DNA from: Croceibacterium salegens
GTDB lineage: Bacteria; Pseudomonadota; Alphaproteobacteria; Sphingomonadales; Sphingomonadaceae
Direction: 5' to 3'
Assembly: GCF_009827435.1 (NCBI RefSeq)
Contig: NZ_WTYM01000023.1
Location: forward strand, 112,250-176,249
DNA: 64,000 nucleotides
This document shows positions 17,535-26,186 of the stretch, piece after piece. Positions within the stretch are counted from its first letter, which is position 1, and every line of letters begins with the position of its first letter. A program made the position numbers and the translations under genes. The notes under the pieces are model-generated. The model was given only the letters and a program-made list of their open reading frames with translations, was not told the DNA's origin and searched no databases.

Positions 17535-19349
17535 GAGGGGCTCGATGTCTGGTGGGATGTCGACCTGCGCTCGGGTGAAGCCTACGACCAAGTGACCGAG
17601 AACGCGCTGCACGAGGCCAAGGCGGTGGTAGTGCTGTGGTCACCGCGCTCGGTGGTGTCGCGCTGGGTTCGCTCGGAAGCGACCATCGCCGACCAGAACA
17701 AGACGCTGGTCCCGGCGACGATCGAACCGTGCCGCCGCCCGGTGATGTTCGAGCTGGTCCAGACTGCCGAACTCAGTCACTGGAACGGCGATGCCGGAGA
17801 CCCCGGATGGCAGGGCTTCGTTGCCCACGTTCGCGAGGTGCTTGGCAAGCCCAAAGCTGCCGTGCCGAGCGCGGTGCCCGCTCCGCCGGCCCCCAAGTCG
17901 ACGCAGACCTCGGTCGTTGTCCTGCCCTTCGCCAACATGGGCGGCGATCCCGAGCAGGAGTATTTCGCCGACGGCATCAGCGAGGACATCATCACCGACC
18001 TTTCGAAGGTTTCCTCGCTGCTGGTAATCAGCCGCAATTCGGCTTTCACCTTCAAGGGCAAGCACGTCGACATCCCGGAAGTCGCCCGCCAGCTCGGCGT
18101 CACCCACGTTCTTGAAGGCAGCGTCCGCAGGGCCGGGAACCGGGTTCGCGTCACCGCCCAGCTCATCGACGGCAAGACCAATGGCCATATCTGGGCCGAG
18201 CGCTTCGACCGCGATCTCGACGACATTTTCGCCCTGCAGGACGAACTCAGCCAGGAAATCGTCAAGGCTCTCAAGGTCAAGCTGCGGCCCAAGGAGAGGC
18301 AGGCCATCGAAAGCCGCGAGACCGAGAATTTCGAACTATACGATGTCTTCCTGCGTGCCCGCTCTGCCGCAAATGCAGCAATTACGGGGGAGGATTATAC
18401 CCGCGCGCTGGAGCTTTATCGCAAAGCGCTGGAGGTCGATCCCGATTTCACGCCCGCGCTGAGCGGCATGGCGCTGATGCTGCAGCAGCAACTGGTCTTC
18501 GCCCCGCACCTACGCGAGAGCAATGAGCTGACCATCGAGCGCCTGCTTGCCCGCGCCACCGAACTTGGGCGCGAGGACGCCTCGTCCCATCTAATCCGGG
18601 CGACCGCCTACCTGCGCAACCGGCAGTTCGCGCTGGCGCTGGAGAGTTACGACAGGGCCATGGCCGCATCGCCGACCTACGATAGCGAAATCGCGTCTGT
18701 ACGCGCGGTCTGCCTGCTGACGGTCGGGCGCGGCAGCGATGCGATCGAAGAGGCAGAGCGTATTCGCGCCGCCGGTCCGCTCGAGGCCTTCAACTCGGTC
18801 TTCCTGCAATTCACCTATCATATCGCCGGCAGGAACGCGGAGTCCGAGGCCGAATATGAGCGCGTGCGCGACATTCCAACCAATCGCGAAGTCGCCGAAC
18901 ACACGGCTTTCTTCCGCAACTGGCAGATGGGCGATGTTGAGGCCGCGAGAGTCCACATTCGCAATTATCTCGAATTGGCGCGGCTCGCGTGGCCTCTCAT
19001 GGTCGAATATCTCGGATCGTTCGAGCGACCCGACGAAGCTCTCGAGATCCTGCGGAAGGGAATGGAGCAGGAGAGCGCGCAGAACACCACGGTGCTGGTG
19101 CTGCTTGCCTTCCACGCTGGGCTGCTCGGGGACACAAAGCTGGCATTGGAAGCAATGCGGCGCGGCACTTCCTACAGTGTGGCGATGGATTACCTGCTTT
19201 GGTGGCCGAGCCTGAGAGAGGCTCGCCAGACGCCCGAATTCAAGCAGCTCATGCGCGACAACGGCGTTTACGATTACTGGCGAACGACCGGCAACTGGGG
19301 CGATTTCGCCCGGCCGTTGGGCGACGATGATTTCGAGATCATCGCCTGA
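17454..19349 (+). CDS. TIR domain / TolB-like / TPR protein, copy 4 of 4
   Basis: A 631-residue paralogue starting at GTG 17454 within the stop of copy 3 (GTGA). The TIR domain (1-105) has VVLWSPRSVVSRWVRSEATI with the putative NADase Glu at 75. The TolB-like domain (about 152-280) has TSVVVLPFANMGGDPEQEYF and HVLEGSVRRAGNRVRV. TPR-like helices follow, and the tail includes YDYWRTTGNWGDFARP. It is closest to copy 3 over the whole length, so these two arose from the most recent duplication. The four genes form one translationally coupled series from 12244 to 19349 with no foreign gene between them; no ThsA, SAVED, STING or Cap partner lies beside them. Confidence 0.87.
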   Translation: MSGPDIFLSYNREDAARAKHFADGFAAEGLDVWWDVDLRSGEAYDQVTENALHEAKAVVVLWSPRSVVSRWVRSEATIADQNKTLVPATIEPCRRPVMFELVQTAELSHWNGDAGDPGWQGFVAHVREVLGKPKAAVPSAVPAPPAPKSTQTSVVVLPFANMGGDPEQEYFADGISEDIITDLSKVSSLLVISRNSAFTFKGKHVDIPEVARQLGVTHVLEGSVRRAGNRVRVTAQLIDGKTNGHIWAERFDRDLDDIFALQDELSQEIVKALKVKLRPKERQAIESRETENFELYDVFLRARSAANAAITGEDYTRALELYRKALEVDPDFTPALSGMALMLQQQLVFAPHLRESNELTIERLLARATELGREDASSHLIRATAYLRNRQFALALESYDRAMAASPTYDSEIASVRAVCLLTVGRGSDAIEEAERIRAAGPLEAFNSVFLQFTYHIAGRNAESEAEYERVRDIPTNREVAEHTAFFRNWQMGDVEAARVHIRNYLELARLAWPLMVEYLGSFERPDEALEILRKGMEQESAQNTTVLVLLAFHAGLLGDTKLALEAMRRGTSYSVAMDYLLWWPSLREARQTPEFKQLMRDNGVYDYWRTTGNWGDFARPLGDDDFEIIA

Positions 19350-19355
19350 CCGGCG

Positions 19356-19577
19356 TTAGATAATCCCGCCGCCCAGCATCAGGCGGATCACCGCGATGGC
19401 GAACACGATGATGCAGAAGTTGCGCCCGCCGTTGCTGCTAGACAACGCGCCGAGGCCGATTCCGAGCACGGCGATCGGCAGGACGAACCAGTTGCCCCAG
19501 CCGAGCAGCGGAATGGTCGAGGGGATCGCTAGCACGAGGGCGATAATCCCGGTGAGGATCGAGAGCAGGTTCAGCAT
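19356..19577 (-). CDS. Small hydrophobic membrane protein
   Basis: A 73-residue protein with three hydrophobic segments: ILTGIIALVLAIPSTIPLLG, FVLPIAVLGIGLGAL and FCIIVFAIAVIRLML. Small hydrophobic proteins like this are common in sphingomonads and have no assigned role. ATG 19577 is taken as start; an upstream extension to 19628 adds hydrophilic residues that run into the divergent promoter region. It is convergent with TIR copy 4, 6 bases from its stop, and divergent from the serine hydrolase gene. Confidence 0.65.
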   Translation of the reverse strand: MLNLLSILTGIIALVLAIPSTIPLLGWGNWFVLPIAVLGIGLGALSSSNGGRNFCIIVFAIAVIRLMLGGGII

Positions 19578-19675
19578 GTGTGTTATATGGACAATACAGT
19601 TATGACTTGCAAGGGCGTGGCGCGGCAAGCCGATTTGCCGCTAGGAAGAGCGCCGCGCAGTTGAGAGGAGTCGCG

Positions 19676-20989
19676 ATGCCCCCGTTCGAACTGACCCGCA
19701 GGGAATGGCTCGGCGGTGCCGCCGCGCTGGGCACGATGGCCGCCTTTGCACCGGTTACCGCCGCCGCGCAGGGGCGCTTCGCCTGGCCCGCGATCAACTC
19801 CCTGCTGGCCGACTACGTCGATCACGGGAAGGTCGCCAACCTGGTCGCCTCGGTGGGGTTCAGCGACCGTCCGACGCACGTGTTCGCGCGCGGTGTCGAT
19901 ACCCTGGGGCAGGCGCGGCAATCCGACGGCGACAGCATCTACCGCATCTATTCGATGACCAAGCCGATCACCGGCATGGCGGCGATGATGCTGGTCGACG
20001 AGGGCAAGCTGGCGCTCGACCAGCCGCTTTACGAAATCCTGCCGAAGTTCAAATCGATGCAGGTGCAGAAGGTCTACGACGGGCCGATCACGCCGGACAA
20101 TCTCGAGCCGGCCGTCCGCCCGATTACGATCCGCCAGATGCTCACGCACACTGCGGGGCTGGGCTACGGGATCGTCCAGCAGGGCCCCATCGCCAAGGCT
20201 TTCCAGGATGCGGGCGTGGTGCCCGGGCTGGTGACTCGGCTGCAGAACCTGCCGGTATTTCGCGGCACCGCCGTGCCGAGCCTCGAACTGTTCGCCGACC
20301 GGCTGGCGGAGTTCCCGCTGGTCTACCAGCCAGGAACCTACTGGAGCTATTCGATGGGGCTCGACCTGATGGGCCGGGTGATCGAGGTCGTTTCGGGCAA
20401 GACCTTCGACGCCTTCCTGCAGGAGCGAATGTTCGATCCTCTCGGCATGGTCGACACGCATTTCCGCGTGCCGAGCAGCAAGGCCGACCGGATGACGACC
20501 AGCTATTACCTGATGAACGGCAACCTGCTGCCGATCGACCTCGGTTCGGATTCGATCTTCTTCGACCCCATTCCCTTCCCGATGGGCGGTTCGGGCCTCG
20601 CGAGCACGCCGAAGGACTACGACCGCTTCCTCGAAATGCTCGTCGGCCTTGGCACCTACAAGGGCACGCGGGTAATGAGCGAGGCGGCTGTGAGGCTCGG
20701 AACCTCGAACCTGCTGCCCGATACCGTGCGCCAGAAGCCGGGCCGGCAGGGTCTCGGCCTCGATCTCGACATTTACGGCTTCGGGGCTGGTGGGCGCGTC
20801 GGCAAGGGTGACGATGCCGGGGTCTATGGCTGGGCCGGGGCCGCGGGGACGGTCGGGTTCGCCGATATCGCCAAGGGCATCCGCGGCGGATTGTTTACCC
20901 AGTACATGCCGTCGGGCGCCTATCCGCTGATCGAGCAGTTCCCCGCCGCAATCCGCGACGACCTGGCCACTTTCACGGGCCGCGCATGA
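19676..20989 (+). CDS. Tat-exported serine hydrolase, beta-lactamase class C family
   Basis: A 437-residue periplasmic hydrolase of the beta-lactamase/DD-peptidase/esterase (COG1680) family. The N-terminus RREWLGGAAALGTMAAF is a twin-arginine signal. The catalytic SxxK is in RIYSMTKPITGMAAMML (Ser and Lys), and the second-element Tyr lies in GTYWSYSMGLDLMGRVIEVV. The KTG-equivalent is not obvious; a GGSGLAST loop follows. Start ATG 19676 has GAGAGGAG 6-10 bases upstream. Members include esterases and beta-lactamase-like enzymes, so antibiotic resistance should not be inferred. Its stop overlaps nudC (ATGA). Confidence 0.88.
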   Translation: MPPFELTRREWLGGAAALGTMAAFAPVTAAAQGRFAWPAINSLLADYVDHGKVANLVASVGFSDRPTHVFARGVDTLGQARQSDGDSIYRIYSMTKPITGMAAMMLVDEGKLALDQPLYEILPKFKSMQVQKVYDGPITPDNLEPAVRPITIRQMLTHTAGLGYGIVQQGPIAKAFQDAGVVPGLVTRLQNLPVFRGTAVPSLELFADRLAEFPLVYQPGTYWSYSMGLDLMGRVIEVVSGKTFDAFLQERMFDPLGMVDTHFRVPSSKADRMTTSYYLMNGNLLPIDLGSDSIFFDPIPFPMGGSGLASTPKDYDRFLEMLVGLGTYKGTRVMSEAAVRLGTSNLLPDTVRQKPGRQGLGLDLDIYGFGAGGRVGKGDDAGVYGWAGAAGTVGFADIAKGIRGGLFTQYMPSGAYPLIEQFPAAIRDDLATFTGRA

Positions 20990-21858
20990 GGCTCGCGTTC
21001 ACGGGCCACCCGCTCGACCGCGCCGACCACGTCCGTGCCGACCCCGCGCGGCTCGCTGCTCTGGCGGTGCCCGAGGCGAGGGTGCTCAAGCTCGATGGCC
21101 TCATCCCGCAGTTCGACAGCGACCGGCTGACCTGGACCACGCTGGCCGAGGCGGGCGAGGACGCCGAACTGGTGTTCCTCGGCCTGCTCGATGGCGAGGC
21201 GTGCTTCGGCGCGGTGCCCGAGGGCGGCGATCCCGACCCGGCCTATTCCCGGCGCGAGACCTTCGCTGCACTTTCCCGGCTCAACCTCGACGACCTTGCG
21301 CTCTACGGCGGCGCGCGCAGCCTGCTCGACTGGCACGCCCGGCACCGCTTCTGCGCGCAGTGCGGGCAGCCGACGCAACCGGCCAAGGGCGGCTGGCAGC
21401 GCGACTGCCCGGCGTGCAAGGCGCAGCATTTCCCGCGCACCGACCCGGTCACGATCATGCTGGTCGAGCATGACGATCGCCTGCTGCTGGGGCGCAACAG
21501 CCGCTTCCCGCCGGGGCGCTACTCGGCGCTCGCCGGGTTCATCGAGCCGGGCGAGACGATCGAGGAAGCCGTCGCCCGCGAGGTGCTGGAGGAGGCGGGC
21601 GTGCGCGTGCGCGACGTCAGCTACGTGATGAACCAGCCCTGGCCCTTTCCGAGCCAGCTGATGATCGCCTGCCATTCCCACGCCGACGATGATACACTCA
21701 CCATTGACGAGACCGAGCTGGCCGATGCCCGCTGGTTCACCCGCGCCGAAGTGGCCGAGGCGATGGAGAAGGGCGAGGACAGCCCGACCTTCATCCCGCC
21801 GCCGCCGGTCGCGGTGGCCTGGCACCTGCTGACCTGGTGGCTGGAGAAGAAGGCATGA
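20986..21858 (+). CDS. nudC: NAD(+) diphosphatase NudC (NUDIX)
   Basis: A 290-residue NUDIX hydrolase that splits NAD(H) into NMN(H) and AMP and, in characterised NudC, removes NAD caps from RNA. A four-Cys zinc ribbon is present (FCAQCGQPTQPAKGG then DCPACKAQHFPR), followed by the SQPWPFPxS-like family motif NQPWPFPSQLMIAC, diagnostic of NADH pyrophosphatases. The NUDIX box is GFIEPGETIEEAVAREVLEE. It overlaps the serine hydrolase upstream and the FrnE-like gene downstream (ATGA both sides). Its position 1.6 kb after four candidate NAD-consuming TIR genes may be chance. Confidence 0.93.
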   Translation: MRLAFTGHPLDRADHVRADPARLAALAVPEARVLKLDGLIPQFDSDRLTWTTLAEAGEDAELVFLGLLDGEACFGAVPEGGDPDPAYSRRETFAALSRLNLDDLALYGGARSLLDWHARHRFCAQCGQPTQPAKGGWQRDCPACKAQHFPRTDPVTIMLVEHDDRLLLGRNSRFPPGRYSALAGFIEPGETIEEAVAREVLEEAGVRVRDVSYVMNQPWPFPSQLMIACHSHADDDTLTIDETELADARWFTRAEVAEAMEKGEDSPTFIPPPPVAVAWHLLTWWLEKKA

Positions 21859-22538
21859 GCGACAAGCCAAAAGTGATGGTCGACATCTGGTCCGACGTGA
21901 TGTGCCCGTGGTGCGCCATCGGCTACGCCCAGTTCGCGAGGGCGGTGAAGGAGCTCGATGGCGAGATCGAGGTCGAGGCGCGGTGGATGCCGTTCGAGCT
22001 CAACCCCGACATGCCGCCCGAGGGCAAGAGCCAGGCCGATCACATCGCCAAGGTCCACCAGCGCACGCCCGAGCAGATCAGCGAGATGCAGCAGGGTATG
22101 GAGGCACGCGGCGAGGCCGCGGGCTTCCCGCTCAGCTTCACCGGCGACGACGGCGAGCCAGCGATGATGTGGAACACCTTCGAGGCGCACAAGCTGCTGC
22201 GCTGGGCGCTTACCGCCGCGGGGCCGGAGGCGCAGACCCGCCTCAAGGTCGCGCTGCTCGAAGCCCACTTCCAGCAGCACCGCCATGTCGGCGAGCGCGA
22301 AGTCCTGCTCGACATCGCCGAGGAACAGGGCTTCGACCGCCAAGCCGCCGCCGCCGCACTCGACGACGAGGCGCTCGCCATCGCCACCCGGATGGAAGAA
22401 CGGCGCGGGGTCGAGGCCGGCATCAATTCGGTTCCGAGCTTCGTCTTCGCCGGCCGCTACCTCGTCCCCGGCGCGCAGGAGCCGGAGGTTTTCGCCGCGA
22501 CGATCAGGAAGGTGGCGGAACTGGTGGAGGCGGTTTGA
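21855..22538 (+). CDS. DsbA-family oxidoreductase, FrnE-like
   Basis: A 227-residue cytoplasmic protein of the FrnE/2-hydroxychromene-2-carboxylate isomerase branch of the DsbA family. DIWSDVMCPWCAIGYAQF (about residues 10-27) holds the CPWC active site, and GINSVPSFVFAGRYLVPGAQ holds the cis-Pro loop. There is no signal peptide. FrnE-type proteins act in oxidative-stress tolerance and polyketide tailoring in other bacteria; here no polyketide genes are near. ATGA overlap with nudC makes a three-gene unit 19676-22538. Confidence 0.87.
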   Translation: MSDKPKVMVDIWSDVMCPWCAIGYAQFARAVKELDGEIEVEARWMPFELNPDMPPEGKSQADHIAKVHQRTPEQISEMQQGMEARGEAAGFPLSFTGDDGEPAMMWNTFEAHKLLRWALTAAGPEAQTRLKVALLEAHFQQHRHVGEREVLLDIAEEQGFDRQAAAAALDDEALAIATRMEERRGVEAGINSVPSFVFAGRYLVPGAQEPEVFAATIRKVAELVEAV

Positions 22539-22617
22539 TCGCTGCCGAGCCGGTTGAGGACATCAGAAACGTCCTTCACAGGTATAAGGGAGTGCATCCG
22601 GACTGGGGGAACTCTAC

Positions 22618-23085
22618 GTGCACCATTTCGTCACGGCAATTCTTGTCCTTGCCGCTTCGTCGTCTTCGATCGCGTTGGCACAGTCAGTGACGTCCGACCA
22701 GGCAGCGGCGGAAGCCCAAATTCGCGAGTCCGAGCGCCAATGGGCGGAAACGACCGTCACCGGATACGAAAGCGTTACTCAGCGGATTCTTGCCGACGAT
22801 TTCATCGGAGTCGGCCCGCTGGGAAATCAATACAATAAGCGACCCCCGCCCTCAGGTTCGGGAAAGCGCGATATCAAGTTCGTTTCCAACCACGTGAACG
22901 AAGTGACGGTGCGCTCCAACGGCGACATGGCCATCGTACAAGGCAGCGAAACGAGGGAGAGGAAGCCGGGAATGCCCCGGAACTTGCTCATGGTTGGCAG
23001 GTTCGTCTGGACCGACACCTGGCTGAAGCGGAACGGCGAATGGCAGATCGTGGCCGCAGAGGACCTGATCGCGCCGGTTGAGTGA
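22618..23085 (+). CDS. Secreted NTF2-like (DUF4440) protein
   Basis: A 155-residue protein starting at GTG 22618. It has a signal peptide (FVTAILVLAASSSSIALAQ) and a single cone-shaped NTF2-like domain of the DUF4440/SnoaL type: a long first helix AAAEAQIRESERQWAE, then LADDFIGVGPLG, and the closing strand TDTWLKRNGEWQIVAAED. This fold binds small ligands or acts as an adaptor; no catalytic residues can be assigned. It is the last normal-GC gene before the AT-rich decayed region. Confidence 0.75.
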   Translation: MHHFVTAILVLAASSSSIALAQSVTSDQAAAEAQIRESERQWAETTVTGYESVTQRILADDFIGVGPLGNQYNKRPPPSGSGKRDIKFVSNHVNEVTVRSNGDMAIVQGSETRERKPGMPRNLLMVGRFVWTDTWLKRNGEWQIVAAEDLIAPVE

Positions 23086-23166
23086 GTGCAGGATTACGAC
23101 CCGATTGCGGGCTTTTGCACAAGTCGCTGCCATTGATATGCGTGCAATTTTCGCGATAGTGAATAA

Positions 23167-23718
23167 ATGGGAACTGGTTGGACACCGGGTATTGGCGATC
23201 CGAGTCCTTTGGGCTGGATTTCGACGCTCGGCTAGTGCGTTGCTGCAGCCCTCTCAATTCGTGCTTCTCAACTCTCTACGGCAAAGTTCAGGACGTCGCC
23301 AAGAAGCGAGCGTCGATTTTGGCGCCTGCTGGGGTTCGCTCTTTTCTTGCTCGGAATCAACAAACAGCTCGGCATCCAGAGTCTATTCACGGAGCTTTCC
23401 AGAGCACTGGCGAAAGAGCAAGGTTGGTATGGGGATCGCCGCTTCGTTCAAAAGATATTCGTTGAGATGCTTGCTGTATTATTTGCTGTGAACTTGGCAG
23501 CTGGGCTTACAACAAGGGGACACCTCGCTCATTCGATCAAGCTGGCAATCGCAGGCTTTGGCATGACATTGGCCTTCGTAATCCTGCGCACAGCGTCATT
23601 CCATCATGTCGATGTTTTCCTGCAAAGATCTATGATGGGCGCCAAGTGGAATTTGATCTTTGAACCAGGTGGAATCTCAATGTGCGGGGCCGCCGCCCTT
23701 ATCTACGCAAAGCGTTGA
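23167..23718 (+). pseudogene. Small membrane protein gene interrupted by an in-frame TAG
   Basis: Reading from ATG 23167 gives MGTGWTPGIGDPSPLGWIST and LG, then TAG at 23233-23235. The same frame continues for 160 more codons with sense-like sequence: RSERRFWRLLGFALFLLGIN, KQLGIQSLF, EQGWYGDRRFVQKIF, three hydrophobic stretches and a natural stop at 23716-23718. The full 183-codon length and the two halves make one coherent multi-pass membrane protein, resembling a family sometimes mislabelled isopropylmalate isomerase. After the TAG the first usable initiation codon is TTG 23347, which would lose the first membrane span. A single base change (for example TAC to TAG) would explain it; a sequencing error is also possible. 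Confidence 0.65.
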
Positions 23719-23876
23719 ACGATTGGCACTGCGGTGGGACCACCATTATCACTTCCTGGCTCCCGTTCATGACCAATCCGATAGGCGTGGCCGATGCCAG
23801 AAGCGGACCGGCTGGAGACACCACATTTGCAGACCCGCTTCGCTCGTATATCTCTTACGAAGAAGGAGAGGCGAGA

Positions 23877-24011
23877 ATGAGTGATGTTCCGAAGCAGACG
23901 ATTGCATCTGCCCTTGCGGTGTTAATTGTCATTGCGAGCGCAGTCTTGGCCACTGCAAAGCCATATCAGCAGGATCGTATACTCATAGAGTTTGGCCTCA
24001 AGGCTCGATAG
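23877..24011 (+). CDS. Possible 44-residue single-span membrane peptide
   Basis: ATG 23877 is preceded by GAAGGAGAGG, one of the best ribosome-binding sites in this region. The product has one hydrophobic segment (IASALAVLIVIASAVLATA) with a short polar N-terminus and a charged tail. The frame is open upstream to 23682, but that stretch overlaps the membrane pseudogene and looks non-coding. I do not recognise a family; function unknown. Confidence 0.4.
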   Translation: MSDVPKQTIASALAVLIVIASAVLATAKPYQQDRILIEFGLKAR

Positions 24012-24783
24012 GTTAGCGAGCAACCTTCCGCGTTCGACCCAAGTGAGGACATTCGGTGGCGCGCCAATTTGTCAGCATGAATAGGCTGTTGGGTGTTTTC
24101 CTTTTTTGGCTTCCGCAATGACGGGATACGCGGACAATCGACCGGAAGAGGTTAGGATTAGAGAGGCTATTTCGCTCTGCGCAAACTCGGAGAACCATTC
24201 TTCTGCTGGATAATGAGGGCAACCGGCAGATGCTCGCACGGTCCACCACCGATTTTAGTAGGCCGCCGCTGCTTTGCGGAAAACAAGCTGCGTTCGTTGA
24301 AGTAGCCGACGATAAGTCCAATAGCTCATCCTTATACCGGGGAGAGTGTCGGATCGACGGGCAATAGTCTTCTCAATCCCTTCTGGGATCATGATGACGG
24401 CAGTTACAATTTGACCAATGAAGACTGCCGCGAAACTGGATGTGGGACAGGCTGGATTTTACATATTTAAGGAATGCAATTTCGGCATCTTTCTACCCAA
24501 ATTTGTGACCTCACCACCGAGCTAGTTAGCTGCCTGGAGCGGACCATCCGCTAGCGATCCTTTCGCTGCTAGTGTGAATAATAAACGGAGTTGCGCCTGC
24601 GATGCTCCCTTCGCATTTATTGGCAACAAATCCCCGAAGTGAGGTGAGTACGGTGGTTGAGTCTGCCGTTCAAAATGCTAGACGATTCCGTTGGGGAACG
24701 ACTCATAACAAAGTAGGCCATAGGGTGATCGCTAGCAAGAGACGTACTTCGTTGTTTTCGTTGTATTGGCGTCGTAGTTTCTG
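24012..24783 (+). other. AT-rich stretch without a supportable gene
   Basis: No frame here combines a start, a ribosome site and recognisable protein sequence. An open frame from about 24122 to 24369 has coding-like content (ILLLDNEGNRQMLARSTTDF, then PPLLCGKQAAFVEVADD) but lacks a start codon at its beginning, so it may be a gene relic. The base composition is clearly lower in GC than the flanking chromosome. Confidence 0.5.
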
Positions 24784-25818
24784 CTGAAACTGCTCCGCCT
24801 CGCGCACCGTTGGACAGGCGGGATCGTTGGGCTTCTCCTCGCTGTGATTGGGCTTTCGGGTGCTCTAATGGTGTGGGAACACACTTGGCTTTGCCTTCCC
24901 AGATCAAACGAGCGACTCGTGACAGATTCCAAGACACTTGGGGCGTCGGTCGAGGCTGCGCTGACGGAAGAGCCTGGATTGAAGCGGATCACTTTCGCCA
25001 GCGAGGAGATTGGCCTGCACGAAGCAATCTATTCCAATGGTAGCGGGGCCTACTTCGCGCAGGATGGAGTGCTTGTCGATCGCTGGACGTCGATTTGGGA
25101 TCGCCCCGAACTATGGTTGTTCGAACTTCACCAACATTTGTTGTTGGGTCAGAATGGTAAATACATCACGGGGCTGTTGGGTCTGGTGCTGTTTGCCTTT
25201 TCTGCGTCCGGAATCGGGCTCTGGTGGCAAACGCGAAAGACTTTTGAGCTCCGCCTTTGGCCTGCTCGGATGACGCGCAGCGGAATCATCCGCCAACATC
25301 GAGACCTTGGTATCGTCGCAGCGCCATTGCTAATGCTTTCGGGCATTACGGGCACCTTAATTCTTTTCCCTGTCGCGTATGAAATACTGAGCTCGCCTTG
25401 GGCGGGACCAGAAATAGGCAACTCAACACCGCCCAAAGGTCTTCCGTTGACCGGCTCAAAAACCGACTGGCAAAAAGCGATAGCCAATGCTCGGTCCGCG
25501 TTCCCCGGCGCTGTACTGCGTCGCATCACATTTCCGGAACCGGGTGCTGCTATTACTGTGCGGCTTAAGCAGCCGTTTGAATGGACGCCTAACGGCCGAA
25601 GCCTTGTCTGGCTTGACCCGTCAAATGGAGCGCTCCTTGCGAGCAAAGAACCCCCTAGCAACGGCAGTGCTGTTATCGCTGAAGCGCTCTACCCAATTCA
25701 CTCGGGCAAGATTGGAGGGACGGTCTGGAAGCTTTTTCTTACTTTCGGCGGCCTAGGTCTCGCCATGCTTGGAACGCTCGGTTGCTGGAGTTTTTGGTTC
25801 AGGAATGCCCACAACTGA
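24784..25818 (+). CDS. PepSY-associated TM helix protein, start codon unclear
   Basis: A roughly 344-residue inner-membrane PepSY_TM family protein, commonly linked to siderophore uptake and iron reduction. Sequence typical of the family N-terminus is encoded from 24784: KLLRLAHRWTGGIVGLLLAV then IGLSGALMVWEHTWL. Further landmarks are ELHQHLLLGQNGKYITGLLG, RQHRDLGIVAAPLLMLSGIT and the C-terminal IHSGKIGGTVWKLFLTFGGL. No ATG, GTG or TTG exists between the in-frame TAG at 24775 and GTG 24844, which lies inside the first membrane helix. Either CTG 24784 starts it, giving MKLLRLAHRW, or the 5' end was lost. No TonB receptor is adjacent, contrary to the usual context. Confidence 0.7.
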   Translation: MKLLRLAHRWTGGIVGLLLAVIGLSGALMVWEHTWLCLPRSNERLVTDSKTLGASVEAALTEEPGLKRITFASEEIGLHEAIYSNGSGAYFAQDGVLVDRWTSIWDRPELWLFELHQHLLLGQNGKYITGLLGLVLFAFSASGIGLWWQTRKTFELRLWPARMTRSGIIRQHRDLGIVAAPLLMLSGITGTLILFPVAYEILSSPWAGPEIGNSTPPKGLPLTGSKTDWQKAIANARSAFPGAVLRRITFPEPGAAITVRLKQPFEWTPNGRSLVWLDPSNGALLASKEPPSNGSAVIAEALYPIHSGKIGGTVWKLFLTFGGLGLAMLGTLGCWSFWFRNAHN

Positions 25819-26186
25819 AGTCTAGACACAATGAAAGTCGTGTTAGACTTGGCTATATTGAACTTATCAATTGAATCCTTTTAAGAAATACGTATCTTGT
25901 CACTTCATTTTTGATTTTTCTCTTGTATGTAAATTATTTCGCTGTGTACTGCTCACAACGTCTGCAGTTTCTTTCGACGTGCTGCGTTTCGCGGCGGATT
26001 TTGGTGCGCGGGCAACGATCGTGTCAGCCAAATTCAGTGTCGCGGCGTTGATCATTGACCCATACCTTAATGGGCGTCGTAGAATTGCTGTTCATGACGG
26101 CAGATTGTTCGGATTGAAAGTGAATCGATCTAACGAGGGGGGCGGCCTCTTCGGTCACTGGAACCAGCCACTCAATAGCCGAAAAT
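25819..26186. other. AT-rich intergenic region, PepSY gene to MucR gene
   Basis: Lies between the converging PepSY gene and the mucR-like gene. It contains runs such as TTTTTGATTTTTCTCTTG near 25909 and no coding frame I can support. It may hold 3' ends of both transcripts. Confidence 0.5.

Noticed and set aside
12244..19349. Thoeris, CBASS or TIR-STING system
   Set aside because: The genes have TIR domains, but no ThsA, cyclase, STING or SAVED partner is next to them, and the TolB/TPR architecture differs from these systems.
24122..24369. Hypothetical protein in the AT-rich region
   Set aside because: The translation looks coding-like, but there is no start codon near its beginning and no family match that I can name.
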